In this document: piece after piece, positions 23,444-33,198 of the stretch
How the letters are laid out: the number at the start of each line of letters is the position of its first letter
Position numbering within the stretch: position 1 is the stretch's first letter
Origin: Gammaproteobacteria bacterium
GTDB lineage: Bacteria > Pseudomonadota > Gammaproteobacteria > Steroidobacterales > PWYM01
Assembly (NCBI GenBank): GCA_003567475.1
Contig: PWZL01000090.1
Coordinates: forward strand, 1 to 38,754
DNA: 38,754 nt
Direction of reading: 5' to 3'
The notes under the pieces: generated by a model
Databases searched by the model: none
What the model was told of the DNA's origin: nothing
The model's input: only the letters and a program-made list of their open reading frames with translations
Position numbers and translations under genes: made by a program

Positions 23444-24844
23444 ATGCATCTGCATCTTCTCGGCGTCTGCGGCACGTTCATGGGTGGGCTTGCCGCGCTC
23501 GCCAAGGCCGCCGGCCATAGCGTCACGGGCGCCGACCAGAACGTCTATCCCCCGATGAGCACCCAGTTGCGCAAGCTTGGCGTGCGCATCCACGAGGGCT
23601 ACGACGCCGGCCAGGTGCCGGAGAGCGCCGAGTGTGTGGTGGTCGGCAACGTCATGCGTCGCGGCCAGCCGGTGATCGAGGAGTTGCTGGACAGTGGGCG
23701 GGCCTACGAGTCCGGTCCCGCGTGGCTGGCGCGTCACGTGCTCGCCGGGCGCTGGGTGCTCGCTGTGGCCGGTACGCATGGCAAGACCACCACGGCCAGC
23801 ATGCTCGCGTGGATTCTCGACTATGCCGGGTTGTCGCCAGGCTTTCTGATTGGCGGGGTGCCCCGCAATTTCGGGGTCTCCGCCCGGTTGGGAGAGGGAC
23901 GCTTCTTCGTGGTCGAGGCCGACGAGTACGACACCGCCTTCTTCGACAAGCGCGCGAAGTTCGTGCACTACCGGCCGCGCACCCTGGCCATTACCAACAT
24001 CGAGTACGACCACGCGGACATCTATCGCGACGTCGATGCCATTCTCTGGCAGTTTCATCAGCTGATGCGCACCCTGCCGGGCAGGGGGCTGGTGGTGGCC
24101 AACGCCGCTGACGCGAATATTCTGCGCATGCTGGAGATGGGGTGCTGGACGCCGCTGGAACGGTTTACCACCGAGCCCGGGCTGGCGGCCGACTGGCAGG
24201 GGGGCTACGAGCTGGTCGGGGCGAAATCCCGTTTCGCGGTCAGCGTCGCCGGCGAGGCGGCGGGCACGGCGGTGTGGGCGCTGGCAGGACAGCACAACCT
24301 GCAGAATGCCCTCGCTGCCGTCGCCGCTGCGCGCCATGCCGGCGTGCCCGTCGACACGGCGCTCAAGGCCCTGGCGGAATTCCAGGGGGTCCGTCGGCGA
24401 CTGGAGCGTCGCGGTCGCTTCCAGGGTGTGACGCTTTATGATGATTTCGCCCATCATCCTACGGCCATCCGCGAGACGCTGGCGGCCCTGCGCAGTCAGC
24501 AGCCGGACCGGCGCCTGGTGGCAGTATTGGAACCTCGCTCCAATACCATGCGCCAGGGCGCGCACGTCGGCGCGCTGGCCGCGGCCCTTGAGGCTGCCGA
24601 TCGGGTCCACCTGTACCGGCCGCCGGAGCTCTGCTGGGCGCCGACCGAGGTGCTTGCTGCGCTCGGTGAGCGTCTGGCAGTGACTGACGATGTCGATGCC
24701 CTGGTCGCGCGCCTCGCTGACGAGCTGGTGGAGGGCGATGAAGTGGTGATCATGTCCAATGGCGCGTTCGGGGGACTGCCCCGGAAGCTGGAGCAGGCCC
24801 TGAAAGGCCGCGCCGCGGTAGCCCCGAGTGGGCGGGAGTCCTGA
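23444..24844 (+). CDS. mpl: UDP-N-acetylmuramate:L-Ala-gamma-D-Glu-meso-DAP ligase
   Basis: A 466-residue Mur-ligase paralogue that re-attaches recycled murein tripeptide to UDP-MurNAc. ATG 23444 is preferred over TTG 23438 as AGGA lies 6 bases upstream. 'MHLHLLGVCGTFMGGLAALAKAAGHSVTGADQ' is the UDP-MurNAc-binding N-terminus, characteristic of Mpl (GVCGTFMG rather than GIGG of MurC). 'VAGTHGKTTTASML' is the ATP loop, 'ITNIEYDHADIY' is the central motif, and 'LYDDFAHHPTAI' belongs to the C-terminal domain. With slt in the same window this supports active murein recycling. Its TGA overlaps the next ATG (TGATG), coupling it to the LON-domain gene. Confidence 0.95.
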   Translation: MHLHLLGVCGTFMGGLAALAKAAGHSVTGADQNVYPPMSTQLRKLGVRIHEGYDAGQVPESAECVVVGNVMRRGQPVIEELLDSGRAYESGPAWLARHVLAGRWVLAVAGTHGKTTTASMLAWILDYAGLSPGFLIGGVPRNFGVSARLGEGRFFVVEADEYDTAFFDKRAKFVHYRPRTLAITNIEYDHADIYRDVDAILWQFHQLMRTLPGRGLVVANAADANILRMLEMGCWTPLERFTTEPGLAADWQGGYELVGAKSRFAVSVAGEAAGTAVWALAGQHNLQNALAAVAAARHAGVPVDTALKALAEFQGVRRRLERRGRFQGVTLYDDFAHHPTAIRETLAALRSQQPDRRLVAVLEPRSNTMRQGAHVGALAAALEAADRVHLYRPPELCWAPTEVLAALGERLAVTDDVDALVARLADELVEGDEVVIMSNGAFGGLPRKLEQALKGRAAVAPSGRES

Positions 24845-25434
24845 TGAGCGAACCTGAGATTCCGCTGTTTCCGCTGAACACGGTGCTGTTTCCCGGCGGC
24901 CCGCTGCCGCTGCGCATCTTCGAGCCGCGCTATCTGGACATGGTGAGCCGATGTCTCAAGGGGGGGCACGGCTTCGGTGTGGTCCTGATCCGGGAGGGCC
25001 GCGAGGCGGGCGGGCCCGCAAGCACCGCGGCGATCGGCACCATGGCGCGTATCGTGGACTGGGATCAGGGTGAGGATGGTCTGCTCGGTGTGACTGCGCA
25101 CGGCCAGGGTCGCTTCCGGCTGCACGGGGCACGGGTTCAGGACGACGGCCTCAACCTGGGGCAGGTCGAGTTCCTGGCGCCCGAGACGCGACTGCCGATC
25201 GCGCTTCGCCACGCGCGACTCGCGCGCCTGCTGGAGACTGTCCTGTCCGATCTCGGCCCCCTGTACGACGCCATCGAAAAGGACTACGAGGACGCGAGCT
25301 GGGTCGGCTACCGGCTCGCCGAACTGTTGCCCATCGCGATGCCGGACAAGCAGGCCCTGCTCGAACTCGAGGACGCCGAGGCCCGGCTCGACGCTCTCCT
25401 GCCGGTCGTCGCGTCCTTACAACGGGACGGTTGA
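24844..25434 (+). CDS. LON substrate-binding-domain protein
   Basis: A 196-residue protein consisting only of the N-terminal LON substrate-binding (PUA-like) domain: 'IPLFPLNTVLFPGGPLPLRIFEPRYLDMV' is the signature, with 'GFGVVLIREG' and 'IGTMARIVDW' next. It lacks the AAA+ and protease domains of Lon, as is normal for this stand-alone family. The start overlaps the mpl stop by one base. Function is unknown; protein or peptide binding is inferred from the domain. Confidence 0.92.
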   Translation: MSEPEIPLFPLNTVLFPGGPLPLRIFEPRYLDMVSRCLKGGHGFGVVLIREGREAGGPASTAAIGTMARIVDWDQGEDGLLGVTAHGQGRFRLHGARVQDDGLNLGQVEFLAPETRLPIALRHARLARLLETVLSDLGPLYDAIEKDYEDASWVGYRLAELLPIAMPDKQALLELEDAEARLDALLPVVASLQRDG

Positions 25435-25473
25435 CGCCCGCTTTAATTGTCCGGACAGATGAGCCTTGAATTG

Positions 25474-25521
25474 TGGTGCATACGCATCGTTTTGGTGCGC
25501 GATGGACCGGGGTATGCACCA
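25474..25521. repeat. 10 bp inverted repeat upstream of the TonB receptor
   Basis: TGGTGCATAC (25474-25483) and GTATGCACCA (25512-25521) are perfect inverted copies 28 bp apart; a partial TGGTGCG lies between them. They could be paired operator half-sites or the stem of a transcript hairpin after the LON-domain gene. No T-tract follows. Confidence 0.55.
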
Positions 25522-25590
25522 ATGTGGCTCATGCACTCGACTGCTCGCCGCGGCATCGGCCGCAGAAACGTTGTTTTTTCGCAAAACTGC

Positions 25591-25619
25591 TTGCAATCGG
25601 CGAATTGAAGACGTATCAA
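25591..25619 (+). promoter_or_regulatory. Candidate promoter of the TonB receptor
   Basis: TTGCAA (25591-25596), a 17-base spacer and TATCAA (25614-25619), each 4/6 to consensus. Transcription would begin near 25626, with about 140 nt of leader. Confidence 0.4.
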
Positions 25620-25767
25620 CGGATTCTGTGTCACGGGCCATGCGCCGGTCCTGCCGGGCAAATCCGGACACGACACCCAGGGGAGGATGCGGCATGACCG
25701 GACCATGCACGCATCCGCAGCGTAACCACAACGTCCTGTCTCAAGAGACTTCCGCGGAGGAACCAGC

Positions 25768-28700
25768 ATGGCCCCCACGTCCCATTCCCGCCTGCGGGCA
25801 CAGCAGCTTACCTATCGCCGGGCCGGTGCACCGGTCGCCGCAGCCGTCGCCACCGCGATGGCGATGATGTCGGTCCCTGCAGCCGCTCAGGAAACCGCCG
25901 GCGCGCCCCAGCTCCTCGAGGAGATCGTGGTCACCGGTACCCGCATTGCGCGTGACCCGAATCTGGCCTCACCAGTGCCGGTGCAGCTGGTCTCCGAGGA
26001 GGATATCCGTCTCTCCGGCCAGCCCAACATCGCTGACGTGCTCAACCGTGTGCCCGCCCTGCTGGGGTCCGAGAGTGCCGAGAACAACACCACGGGCACC
26101 AACGTGCTGAATCTGCGCGGCTTGGGGTCCACCCGGACGCTGACCCTGGTGAACGGCCGCCGCTATGTCGGCGGCGGGACCGAGGGCAGTGCGGCGGTGG
26201 ACATCAGTTCCATCCCCAATGCCCTGATCGAGCGGGTGGAGGTGCTGACGGGCGGTGCCTCCGCCGTGTACGGTGCGGATGCCGTCACCGGCGTGGTGAA
26301 CTTCATTCTCAAGGATGATTTCGAGGGCCAGGAACTCAACGTGCGCGGTGGCCTGTCGAGCCGTGGCGATGCTGAATCGCTTAACGTGGACTACATCGGC
26401 GGGCTGAACTTCGCCGGTGGGCGGGGCAACCTGGTGTTCGCGGCGGACTTCCGGCAGGACAATGCGCTGCGCACCGGCGACCGCGGCTGGTCGCGGAACA
26501 ACGGCATCGCCCGCGGCCAGGCCAACCCGGATCTGCGTTTCCAGAAGGGCGATATTTCGGCCTCGGCCACGCCGCTGTTCTTCGAGTTCTACAACAGCGA
26601 CGAATTCCGCTTCCCCTATGGCCTGTTCATCCCGCAGACGGCCGAGGACTTCCTCACCCGGTACAACACGGTCAACGGCACGTCGCTGACGGCTGCCGAC
26701 CTGTCACCGGCCGAGCGCGCGCTGATCGAGCGGCGCAATACCGCCCCCTCGCGGGCGATCCTGCCGCAGCCGACGTTCTCGATCAGTAACGCGCCGGGCA
26801 TCATCTCCCCGTTCAATCTCGACATCTTCCACGATGTCGATCTCGACGGCGACGGCACCCCCGACTGCGATCAGTCTTTCGTCGGCTTCAACAATCAGTT
26901 CTACCTGCCCTCGGTGCTCGGCGATCCGGGCTGGCAGCAGGACGGCATCTTCCGCTTCGACTACGCCGGCGGTTGCTGGACCCGCACCGGCGACGGCGAA
27001 CTGCGGCCCTACCAGGATGGTCTGGTGGTTGGCAGCTTCAACCAGTTCGGCGGGGATGGCGTGCCCGATCGCTACAATGCCGACTCGCTGTACCCGAAGA
27101 CCCGTCAGCTCACCCTCAACCTCAACGGGCGCTACGAGCTGACCAGCCGTATCAACGCTTTCGGTGAACTGGCTTACTCCCGCGGCGAAAGCCGCCGCAA
27201 CGTCATCCAGAACGGTTTCTTCGACCTGCTCTACGGCTCGCCGGAGAACCCCTTCCTGCCGCAGGAACTGCTGGGGACCAGCGCGGTCGAGCCTGGCGGG
27301 TTCGCCGGCGCGGTCACCGGCCTGCCCGGTGGCCTGTGGATCACCCGTGACCCGACCGACACCGGCGGTGTGCGCACCGACATCGACCGCGATACCGTGC
27401 GCGTGGTTGCCGGACTCGAGGGCGAGCTCGATAACGGCTGGTTCTGGGAAGTGGCCGCCAACGTCGGCAACTTCGACCGCAAGGACCGCTTCAACACCAT
27501 CATCCTGGACCGCTTCTTTGCAGCCATCGATGTGGTGACCGATCCGGCCACCGGTAACCCGGTCTGCCGCTCGGATATCGATCCGGATGCCGTGCCGTTC
27601 ACCACGTTGTTCGGCATCCCGGACTTCGACCCGGGTATCTACAGCTTCACCCCGGGCGACGGCCAGTGCGTGCCGGCCAACATCTGGGGCGGTCAGAACT
27701 CCATCGATCCCGCCGCAGCGGCGTTCTTCAACCCCACGCTGCGGGATGACTTCAAGTACCGTCAGCGTGTGTTCACCGCCCAGCTGGTCGGCGACACGGA
27801 GAATTTCCTGAACCTGCCCGCCGGACCGATCGGCTTCGCCATCGGCGGCGAACATCGCAGTGAGAAAGCCAGCACCCGGCGCGATCCGTTCCTGCAGGGC
27901 ATCCTGCCGCCGGGGTCACCGTTCCCTGCGGGCACCAACATCGCGGACGTGAGCGGCAACAACTCGCTGGGCTTTGACAATCTCTTCATCTACCGCGATT
28001 CCAGTGGTCGGATCGAGTCGACCGAGGCCTTCATCGAGATCGCGGTGCCGCTGGTCGCCGACCAGCGCTTTGTCCGCGAGCTGACCTTCGACGCGGCCTT
28101 CCGTTATGCCGACTACAACCGCATCGGCGGCGTGGACGCCTGGAAGGTCGGCCTGGTGTACACGCCCGTGGACGACATCAGTTTCCGCGGCACGATCTCG
28201 CGGGCGGTGCGTGCGCCGAACCTGCGTGAGACCTTCATCACCAACCCGGCCACTTTCCGGCCGGTGGATCCCTGCGATGCCGCGGAGATCGCCAATGCGT
28301 CGGATCCCGCCCTGCGCGCCGCCAACTGTCAGGCCGGTGCCGAGGCGGCGGGCCTGCCGTTGCCGGCACTGCCGCCCGGGTTCACGGATCCGCTGTCGGC
28401 CCGCTTCGGTGGGGTGCTCGGGGGCAACACGGAGCTCGAGGAGGAGACGGCCGATACCTTCACCCTCGGCTTCGTGCTGCAGCCGAGTTTCCTGCCCGGC
28501 TTCTCGCTGACCGTCGACTACTGGGATGTCGAGCTGAAGGACGGTATCGAGGCGATCACCGCCCAGGAGACCGTCGACAGCTGCTATGACGCGGCCGACT
28601 TCCCGAACAACGTGTTCTGCACCCTGTTCACCCGCGAGACCAACACCGCGAGCGCGCAGTTCGGCGGCTTCCGCTTCGTGAATCAGACGTTCGTGAACTT

Positions 28701-29184
28701 CGCTTCGCTGAAGGCCCGGGGCTACGACTTTGCTGCAGCCTATGCCTTCTCGCTCGGCGCCAATGATTTCAACGTCAGACTGATCGGCTCCAAGCAGGAG
28801 AAGCTCGACCGCTTCACCAGCCGGACCGATCCCACGGCGGTCGATCCGCGCCTGCGGGAGCGGCGCACGCCGAAGTGGAACGCGCAGGCCAGTCTCAACT
28901 GGCAGCGCGGGCCGCTGTCGGCGGGCTGGCAGACGCTTTACCAGAGCAGCCAGGCGCTGTTGCTGGGAGACGTCACGGTGACCCAGCAGCTCTACGGTGA
29001 TGCGGGCTTTACCGGAAGCACCTTCGTGCACAATATGAACGCCAGCTGGTGGTACAACGACGACCTGAGAATCTACGGTGGCGTCAACAACGTCACCGAC
29101 CGTCAGCCGTTCATCACCAACATTTCCTGGCCGGTCGGGCCGCGTGGCCGGTACTTCTTCCTCGGTGCACAGTTGAGCTTCTGA
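25768..29184 (+). CDS. TonB-dependent outer membrane receptor
   Basis: An 1138-residue receptor with an N-terminal signal peptide ('AAAVATAMAMMSVPAAAQ'). The TonB box 'EEIVVTGTRI' follows at about residues 51-60, then a plug domain ('NIADVLNRVPALL', 'NLRGLGSTRTLTLVNGRRYV', 'IERVEVLTGGASAVYGADAVTGVVNFIL') and a 22-strand barrel ending in 'RYFFLGAQLSF', with the C-terminal Phe of outer-membrane proteins. Two aspartate-rich loops resemble calcium-binding thrombospondin-type repeats: residues 356-368 (DVDLDGDGTPDCD) and 428-439 (GGDGVPDRYNAD). It is much longer than siderophore or B12 receptors (600-800), fitting receptors for larger substrates. The ligand is unknown, and no uptake partner genes lie beside it. 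Confidence 0.93.
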   Translation: MAPTSHSRLRAQQLTYRRAGAPVAAAVATAMAMMSVPAAAQETAGAPQLLEEIVVTGTRIARDPNLASPVPVQLVSEEDIRLSGQPNIADVLNRVPALLGSESAENNTTGTNVLNLRGLGSTRTLTLVNGRRYVGGGTEGSAAVDISSIPNALIERVEVLTGGASAVYGADAVTGVVNFILKDDFEGQELNVRGGLSSRGDAESLNVDYIGGLNFAGGRGNLVFAADFRQDNALRTGDRGWSRNNGIARGQANPDLRFQKGDISASATPLFFEFYNSDEFRFPYGLFIPQTAEDFLTRYNTVNGTSLTAADLSPAERALIERRNTAPSRAILPQPTFSISNAPGIISPFNLDIFHDVDLDGDGTPDCDQSFVGFNNQFYLPSVLGDPGWQQDGIFRFDYAGGCWTRTGDGELRPYQDGLVVGSFNQFGGDGVPDRYNADSLYPKTRQLTLNLNGRYELTSRINAFGELAYSRGESRRNVIQNGFFDLLYGSPENPFLPQELLGTSAVEPGGFAGAVTGLPGGLWITRDPTDTGGVRTDIDRDTVRVVAGLEGELDNGWFWEVAANVGNFDRKDRFNTIILDRFFAAIDVVTDPATGNPVCRSDIDPDAVPFTTLFGIPDFDPGIYSFTPGDGQCVPANIWGGQNSIDPAAAAFFNPTLRDDFKYRQRVFTAQLVGDTENFLNLPAGPIGFAIGGEHRSEKASTRRDPFLQGILPPGSPFPAGTNIADVSGNNSLGFDNLFIYRDSSGRIESTEAFIEIAVPLVADQRFVRELTFDAAFRYADYNRIGGVDAWKVGLVYTPVDDISFRGTISRAVRAPNLRETFITNPATFRPVDPCDAAEIANASDPALRAANCQAGAEAAGLPLPALPPGFTDPLSARFGGVLGGNTELEEETADTFTLGFVLQPSFLPGFSLTVDYWDVELKDGIEAITAQETVDSCYDAADFPNNVFCTLFTRETNTASAQFGGFRFVNQTFVNFASLKARGYDFAAAYAFSLGANDFNVRLIGSKQEKLDRFTSRTDPTAVDPRLRERRTPKWNAQASLNWQRGPLSAGWQTLYQSSQALLLGDVTVTQQLYGDAGFTGSTFVHNMNASWWYNDDLRIYGGVNNVTDRQPFITNISWPVGPRGRYFFLGAQLSF

Positions 29185-29210
29185 ACTCGGCATCAGCGGG
29201 AGTCCTTTCG

Positions 29211-29242
29211 GGGCCGGGACAGCATGTCCCGGCCCTTTTTTT
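29211..29242 (+). terminator. Intrinsic terminator of the TonB receptor gene
   Basis: GGGCCGGGAC (29211-29220) pairs perfectly with GTCCCGGCCC (29226-29235) around the loop AGCAT, followed by seven T. It lies 27 bp after the receptor stop and is a textbook Rho-independent terminator. Confidence 0.95.
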
Positions 29243-29277
29243 CGGCTCGCGCACTCTGCGTGGTGAAGTGCAGGCTT

Positions 29278-29307
29278 TTGTGGCCCCCCCTGCGTTCCGG
29301 CTATCAT
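29278..29307 (+). promoter_or_regulatory. Candidate promoter of glcB
   Basis: TTGTGG (29278-29283) and TATCAT (29302-29307) are 18 bases apart. The spacer begins with seven consecutive C (29284-29290). Transcription would start around 29314, about 28 nt before the ATG. Confidence 0.45.
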
Positions 29308-29341
29308 CCGCGTTCAAGGTCAGGGCGTGACAGGAGGTCAC

Positions 29342-31549
29342 ATGAGCGAACGCATCACCCGCGGGCGGCTGTCGGTGGCCGCCGGGCTGGTTGGGTTTAT
29401 CGAGCAGGATGCCTTGCCTGGCACCGGGGTCTCTCCCGAGCACTTCTGGGCCGGGCTCGATGCGCTGGTGCACGAGCTGACACCACAGAATCGCGCGCTG
29501 ATCCACGAGCGCGAGCGCCTGCAGGAGGCGATTGACCAGTGGCACCGTGAGCATCCGGGCGCCGTGGACGATATCGCCGCCTACCGTGCGTTTCTTGAAG
29601 AGATCGGCTATCTGCAGCAGGCCCCCGTCGGGGTAAAGGCCACCACCACCGACGTGGACGTGGAAGTCGCCCGACTGGCTGGCCCCCAGTTGGTGGTGCC
29701 GGTGAGCAATGCGCGTTACGCCCTGAATGCGGCCAATGCCCGCTGGGGGAGTCTCTACGATGCCCTGTATGGCACCGACGTGATCGGCGATGCCGACGGG
29801 GCCAGCGGGGCCGGCCAAGCGTACAACCCGGTCCGTGGTGCCCGGGTGATCGCGTTTGCGCGTGATGTGCTCGACCGGGTCGCCGGACTTGCCCACGGCT
29901 CGCATGCACAGGCCCGCGCCTACCGCGTGCGCGGCGGTACCCTGGAAGTCGACTGTGCTGATGGCTCGGTCACGACACTTGCCGAACCGACCCGCTTCGC
30001 GGGTTGGCGGGGTCCGGCGGAGTCGCCTGAGTGCGTGCTGCTGGTGAACCATGGCCTGCACCTCGAGATTCAGTTCGATCCGACCCATCCGGTCGGTCGG
30101 GACGATGCGGCCGGCGTCAAGGACGTGCTGGTCGAGGCGGCGGTCTCCGCGATCATGGATTGCGAGGACTCGGTCGCCGCGGTGGACGCCGCGGACAAGG
30201 TCGGGGTCTATCGCAACTGGCTGGGCCTGATGCGCGGCGATCTCGAGGAGCACTTCGAGAAAGGCGGGCGCAAGGTCATCCGTCGTCTGGCGGCGGATCG
30301 CGAGTATCAGGCGCCTGACGGTCAGACGCTGCGCCTGCACGGCCGTGCGTTGATGTTCGTGCGCAACGTCGGTCACCTGATGACCACACCCGCCGTGCTG
30401 GATGTCGACGGCAACGAGGTGTTCGAAGGGCTGCTGGACGCCGCCATCACCAGCCTCCTGGCACTGCACGATCTGCGTCGCGGCGAAAACGACCAGGGCG
30501 ACAGCGCGATCAGGAACTCACGCACGGGCTCGGTCTATATCGTCAAGCCGAAGATGCATGGCCCGGCCGAGGTGGCCTTTGCGAGCACGCTGTTCGCGCG
30601 TGTTGAGGACATGCTCGGGCTGCCCCGGGACACCCTCAAGATAGGCATCATGGATGAGGAGCGGCGGACCACCCTGAATCTCGCCGCCTGCATCGGCGCG
30701 GCCGCGTCACGCGTGGTGTTCATCAACACCGGCTTCCTCGATCGCACCGGCGACGAGATCCACACGGCGATGGCAGCCGGGCCGATGATCCGCAAGGGCG
30801 ACATGAAAACCGCCGCGTGGATCCAGGCCTACGAACGCAACAATGTGCGGGTCGGGCTGGCCTGCGGGCTGGCCGGGCGGGCACAGATCGGCAAGGGCAT
30901 GTGGGCGATGCCGGATCTGATGGCCGCCATGCTCGAGCAGAAGAAGGGTCACCCCGAGGCCGGGGCCAGTACCGCGTGGGTGCCCTCGCCGACGGCGGCT
31001 GTGTTGCACGCCCTGCATTACCACGAGGTTGATGTGGCGGCACGTCAGGCGGCAATCGCCGCCGAGCCGGATGATGCTTCGGTGCGCCTCGAAGCCCTGC
31101 TGAGCGTGCCGGTGGCGAGCTCGCCCGAGTGGTCGGACGAAGCCCGGCGCGAGGAACTCGACAACAACTGCCAGGGTATTCTCGGCTACGTGGTGCGCTG
31201 GGTGGAGCAGGGGGTGGGCTGCTCCAAGGTGCCCGATATCCACGGCGTGGGGCTGATGGAAGACCGGGCCACCCTGCGCATCTCCAGTCAGCACCTTGCC
31301 AACTGGCTGCGCCACGGCATCGTCAGCCGGGAGGAGGTGCGTGCTTCGTTGGCGCGCATGGCCAAGGTGGTGGACCAGCAGAATGCCGGCGATCCGGTCT
31401 ATCGGCCGATGGCGCCGGATTTCGAGGGCTCACATGCCTTCCGCGCGGCCTGCGATCTGGTGTTCGAGGGGGCAGCGCAGCCCTCCGGGTACACCGAGCC
31501 GCTGCTGCACGCCTGGCGGTTGAAATTCAAGCGCGAGGTCTGCAGCTGA
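29342..31549 (+). CDS. glcB: Malate synthase G
   Basis: I chose ATG 29342 (735 residues), with an ideal AGGAGGT five bases upstream; an ATG at 29327 lies ahead of that site. The enzyme condenses glyoxylate and acetyl-CoA to malate. Isoform G is shown by the length (A is about 540) and the inserted alpha/beta domain near residues 120-260. Active-site segments are '[16 protein letters not shown]', '[13 protein letters not shown]' (Arg for glyoxylate), '[19 protein letters not shown]' and '[16 protein letters not shown]' (catalytic Asp). No isocitrate lyase or glc regulator is in the window, so whether it serves the glyoxylate shunt or glycolate use cannot be said. Confidence 0.96.
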   Translation: MSERITRGRLSVAAGLVGFIEQDALPGTGVSPEHFWAGLDALVHELTPQNRALIHERERLQEAIDQWHREHPGAVDDIAAYRAFLEEIGYLQQAPVGVKATTTDVDVEVARLAGPQLVVPVSNARYALNAANARWGSLYDALYGTDVIGDADGASGAGQAYNPVRGARVIAFARDVLDRVAGLAHGSHAQARAYRVRGGTLEVDCADGSVTTLAEPTRFAGWRGPAESPECVLLVNHGLHLEIQFDPTHPVGRDDAAGVKDVLVEAAVSAIMDCEDSVAAVDAADKVGVYRNWLGLMRGDLEEHFEKGGRKVIRRLAADREYQAPDGQTLRLHGRALMFVRNVGHLMTTPAVLDVDGNEVFEGLLDAAITSLLALHDLRRGENDQGDSAIRNSRTGSVYIVKPKMHGPAEVAFASTLFARVEDMLGLPRDTLKIGIMDEERRTTLNLAACIGAAASRVVFINTGFLDRTGDEIHTAMAAGPMIRKGDMKTAAWIQAYERNNVRVGLACGLAGRAQIGKGMWAMPDLMAAMLEQKKGHPEAGASTAWVPSPTAAVLHALHYHEVDVAARQAAIAAEPDDASVRLEALLSVPVASSPEWSDEARREELDNNCQGILGYVVRWVEQGVGCSKVPDIHGVGLMEDRATLRISSQHLANWLRHGIVSREEVRASLARMAKVVDQQNAGDPVYRPMAPDFEGSHAFRAACDLVFEGAAQPSGYTEPLLHAWRLKFKREVCS

Positions 31550-31557
31550 TACTGGCT

Positions 31558-31589
31558 GAGCCAAGGCGCTGAGCGCCGGGCTTGGGCTC
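31558..31589. terminator. Hairpin between convergent glcB and hemL
   Basis: GAGCCAAG (31558-31565) faces CTTGGGCTC (31581-31589) with one bulged G, enclosing an inner GGCGC-TGA-GCGCC stem. It lies in the 62 bp between the two convergent stops. There is no T-tract on either strand, so this is a possible but non-canonical bidirectional terminator. Confidence 0.45.
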
Positions 31590-31611
31590 GGCGATGGGCT
31601 GTCGTCCAGGC

Positions 31612-32886
31612 TTACAGGCTGGCGAACACGTCGCGCGCGGCTGCGATCGTCTCGCCGATATCCGCTTCCGTGTGGGCGCCAGAGACGAAGCCCGCCTCGA
31701 ATGCCGAGGGTGCAAGGTAAATCCCGCGAGCCAGCATGCCGTGAAAGAAGCGCCGGAAGCGTGCCTGGTCGCAGGCCACCACCTGCGCGTAGCGGGTAAC
31801 TTTCGGCGCGTCGGTGAAGAAATAACCGAACATGCCGCCAATCGCCTCCACGCACAGTGCAATGCCCGCCTCGTCGGCGGCGGCCTTCAGGCCGTCGACC
31901 AGCCCGCGGGTGCGCTCGGCCAGGGCTTCATGAAAGCCCGGACGGCTGAGCCCTTCCAGGGTGGCAAGGCCTGCGGCCATGGCCACCGGATTCCCCGACA
32001 GGGTGCCGGCCTGGTAAACAGGCCCCAGCGGAGCCAGCTTTTCCATGATGTCGCGTCGGCCGCCGAAGGCGCCCACGGGCATGCCGCCGCCGATGATCTT
32101 GCCGAGCGTGGTGAGGTCCGGGCGCACGCCGAGCAGTGCCTGGGCGCCGCCGCGATGGACACGGAAGCCGGTCATGACTTCATCGAAGATCAACACCACG
32201 CCGTGCGCATCGCACAGCCGCCGCAGCGTCTCGAGGTAGCCCGGCTCCGGTCTGATCATGTTCATGTTGCCGGTGATCGGCTCGATGATCACACAGGCCA
32301 GTTCATGACCACGCGCGCCGAACAGCTGCTCCAGCTGTTCGGCGTCGTTGAAGTCCAGGGTCAGCGTGTGGGCGGCCAGCGCAGCGGGGACGCCGGGAGA
32401 GCTGGGTACGCCGAGGGTCAGTGCCCCTGAGCCTGCCTTGATCAGCAGCGAGTCCGAGTGGCCGTGGTAGCAGCCTTCGAATTTCACGATGGTGTCGCGG
32501 CCGGTATAGCCGCGGGCGAGCCGGATGGCACTCATGGTCGCCTCGGTGCCGGAGCTGCACATGCGGGTGAGCTCCATCGAGGGCACGAGCTCGCGGATCC
32601 GACGCGCCAGCGTCGTCTCGGCCACGGTGGGCGCGCCATAGGACAGCCCCCGCGTGGCCGCGTCGCGGACCGCGTCGATCACCTCCGGATGGGCATGGCC
32701 AAGGATCATTGGCCCCCAGGAGCCAATATAGTCTATGAAGCGGCGGTCGTCCTCGCTCCACATATAGGCACCGCGCGCCTCGCGGATGAATACCGGGTCG
32801 CCGCCGACAGCGCCGAAGGCGCGAACTGGCGAGTTCACGCCGCCGGGAATGACCTCGCGGGCCTGTTCGATCAGTGTGCTGCTCAT
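31612..32886 (-). CDS. hemL: Glutamate-1-semialdehyde 2,1-aminomutase
   Basis: I chose ATG 32886 (424 residues), which gives the family-typical start '[29 protein letters not shown]'. The enzyme makes 5-aminolevulinate, the precursor of haem and also of the cobalamin used by NrdJ. It is a PLP class-III aminotransferase-fold protein: '[19 protein letters not shown]', '[13 protein letters not shown]' (PLP Asp) and '[19 protein letters not shown]' (Schiff-base Lys) are present. The length equals E. coli HemL (426). It is divergent from the rubredoxin gene with 122 bp between. Confidence 0.96.
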   Translation of the reverse strand: MSSTLIEQAREVIPGGVNSPVRAFGAVGGDPVFIREARGAYMWSEDDRRFIDYIGSWGPMILGHAHPEVIDAVRDAATRGLSYGAPTVAETTLARRIRELVPSMELTRMCSSGTEATMSAIRLARGYTGRDTIVKFEGCYHGHSDSLLIKAGSGALTLGVPSSPGVPAALAAHTLTLDFNDAEQLEQLFGARGHELACVIIEPITGNMNMIRPEPGYLETLRRLCDAHGVVLIFDEVMTGFRVHRGGAQALLGVRPDLTTLGKIIGGGMPVGAFGGRRDIMEKLAPLGPVYQAGTLSGNPVAMAAGLATLEGLSRPGFHEALAERTRGLVDGLKAAADEAGIALCVEAIGGMFGYFFTDAPKVTRYAQVVACDQARFRRFFHGMLARGIYLAPSAFEAGFVSGAHTEADIGETIAAARDVFASL

Positions 32887-33008
32887 TGGGCGTCCTTGCT
32901 CCAGGATTGGACAGGCGGCTCGCCGCCGGGTTTCGGTCATCGACTATTTTGCCGGGTGTGCCAACGGTGGGACAATGCGCGCCTGATAATCAGACTTGCG
33001 GTGTCCCG

Positions 33009-33173
33009 ATGAAAACATGGATGTGCCTGATCTGCGGTTACGTGTACGACGAGGCGGAGGGCGATCCCGATGCCGGCCTCGCGCCGGGCACCGCCTGGGC
33101 CGACGTGCCTCTGTCCTGGCGGTGTCCCGACTGCGGCGCTGGCAAGGAAGACTTCGAGATGACCGAAGTCTGA
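33009..33173 (+). CDS. Rubredoxin
   Basis: A 54-residue electron carrier starting at ATG 33009; an upstream frame to 32874 overlaps hemL and is unlikely. The iron is bound by four Cys in '[16 protein letters not shown]' and '[14 protein letters not shown]', the classic CxxCG...CPxCG pattern, with the usual '[12 protein letters not shown]' between. Downstream within 25 bp lies the convergent TraB/GumN gene. Redox partners are not evident. In gammaproteobacteria a single rubredoxin divergent from hemL is common. Confidence 0.96.
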   Translation: MKTWMCLICGYVYDEAEGDPDAGLAPGTAWADVPLSWRCPDCGAGKEDFEMTEV

Positions 33174-33198
33174 TCGACGCGCAGGTGGAGGAACCGCC

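Larger units (their letters stand above)
25435..25767. other. 333 bp intergenic region upstream of the TonB receptor
   Basis: No credible gene is present. The region is noticeably less GC-rich than its neighbours around 25560-25620 and contains a 10 bp inverted repeat (25474-25521), a candidate promoter (25591-25619) and a GGAGGA ribosome-binding site just before the receptor ATG. I looked for a cobalamin riboswitch (B12 box) and did not find one. Confidence 0.7.

Noticed and set aside
25435-25767. Cobalamin riboswitch before the TonB receptor, suggested by the B12-dependent reductase in the window
   Set aside because: No B12-box or characteristic stems are present, and the receptor is far longer than BtuB.
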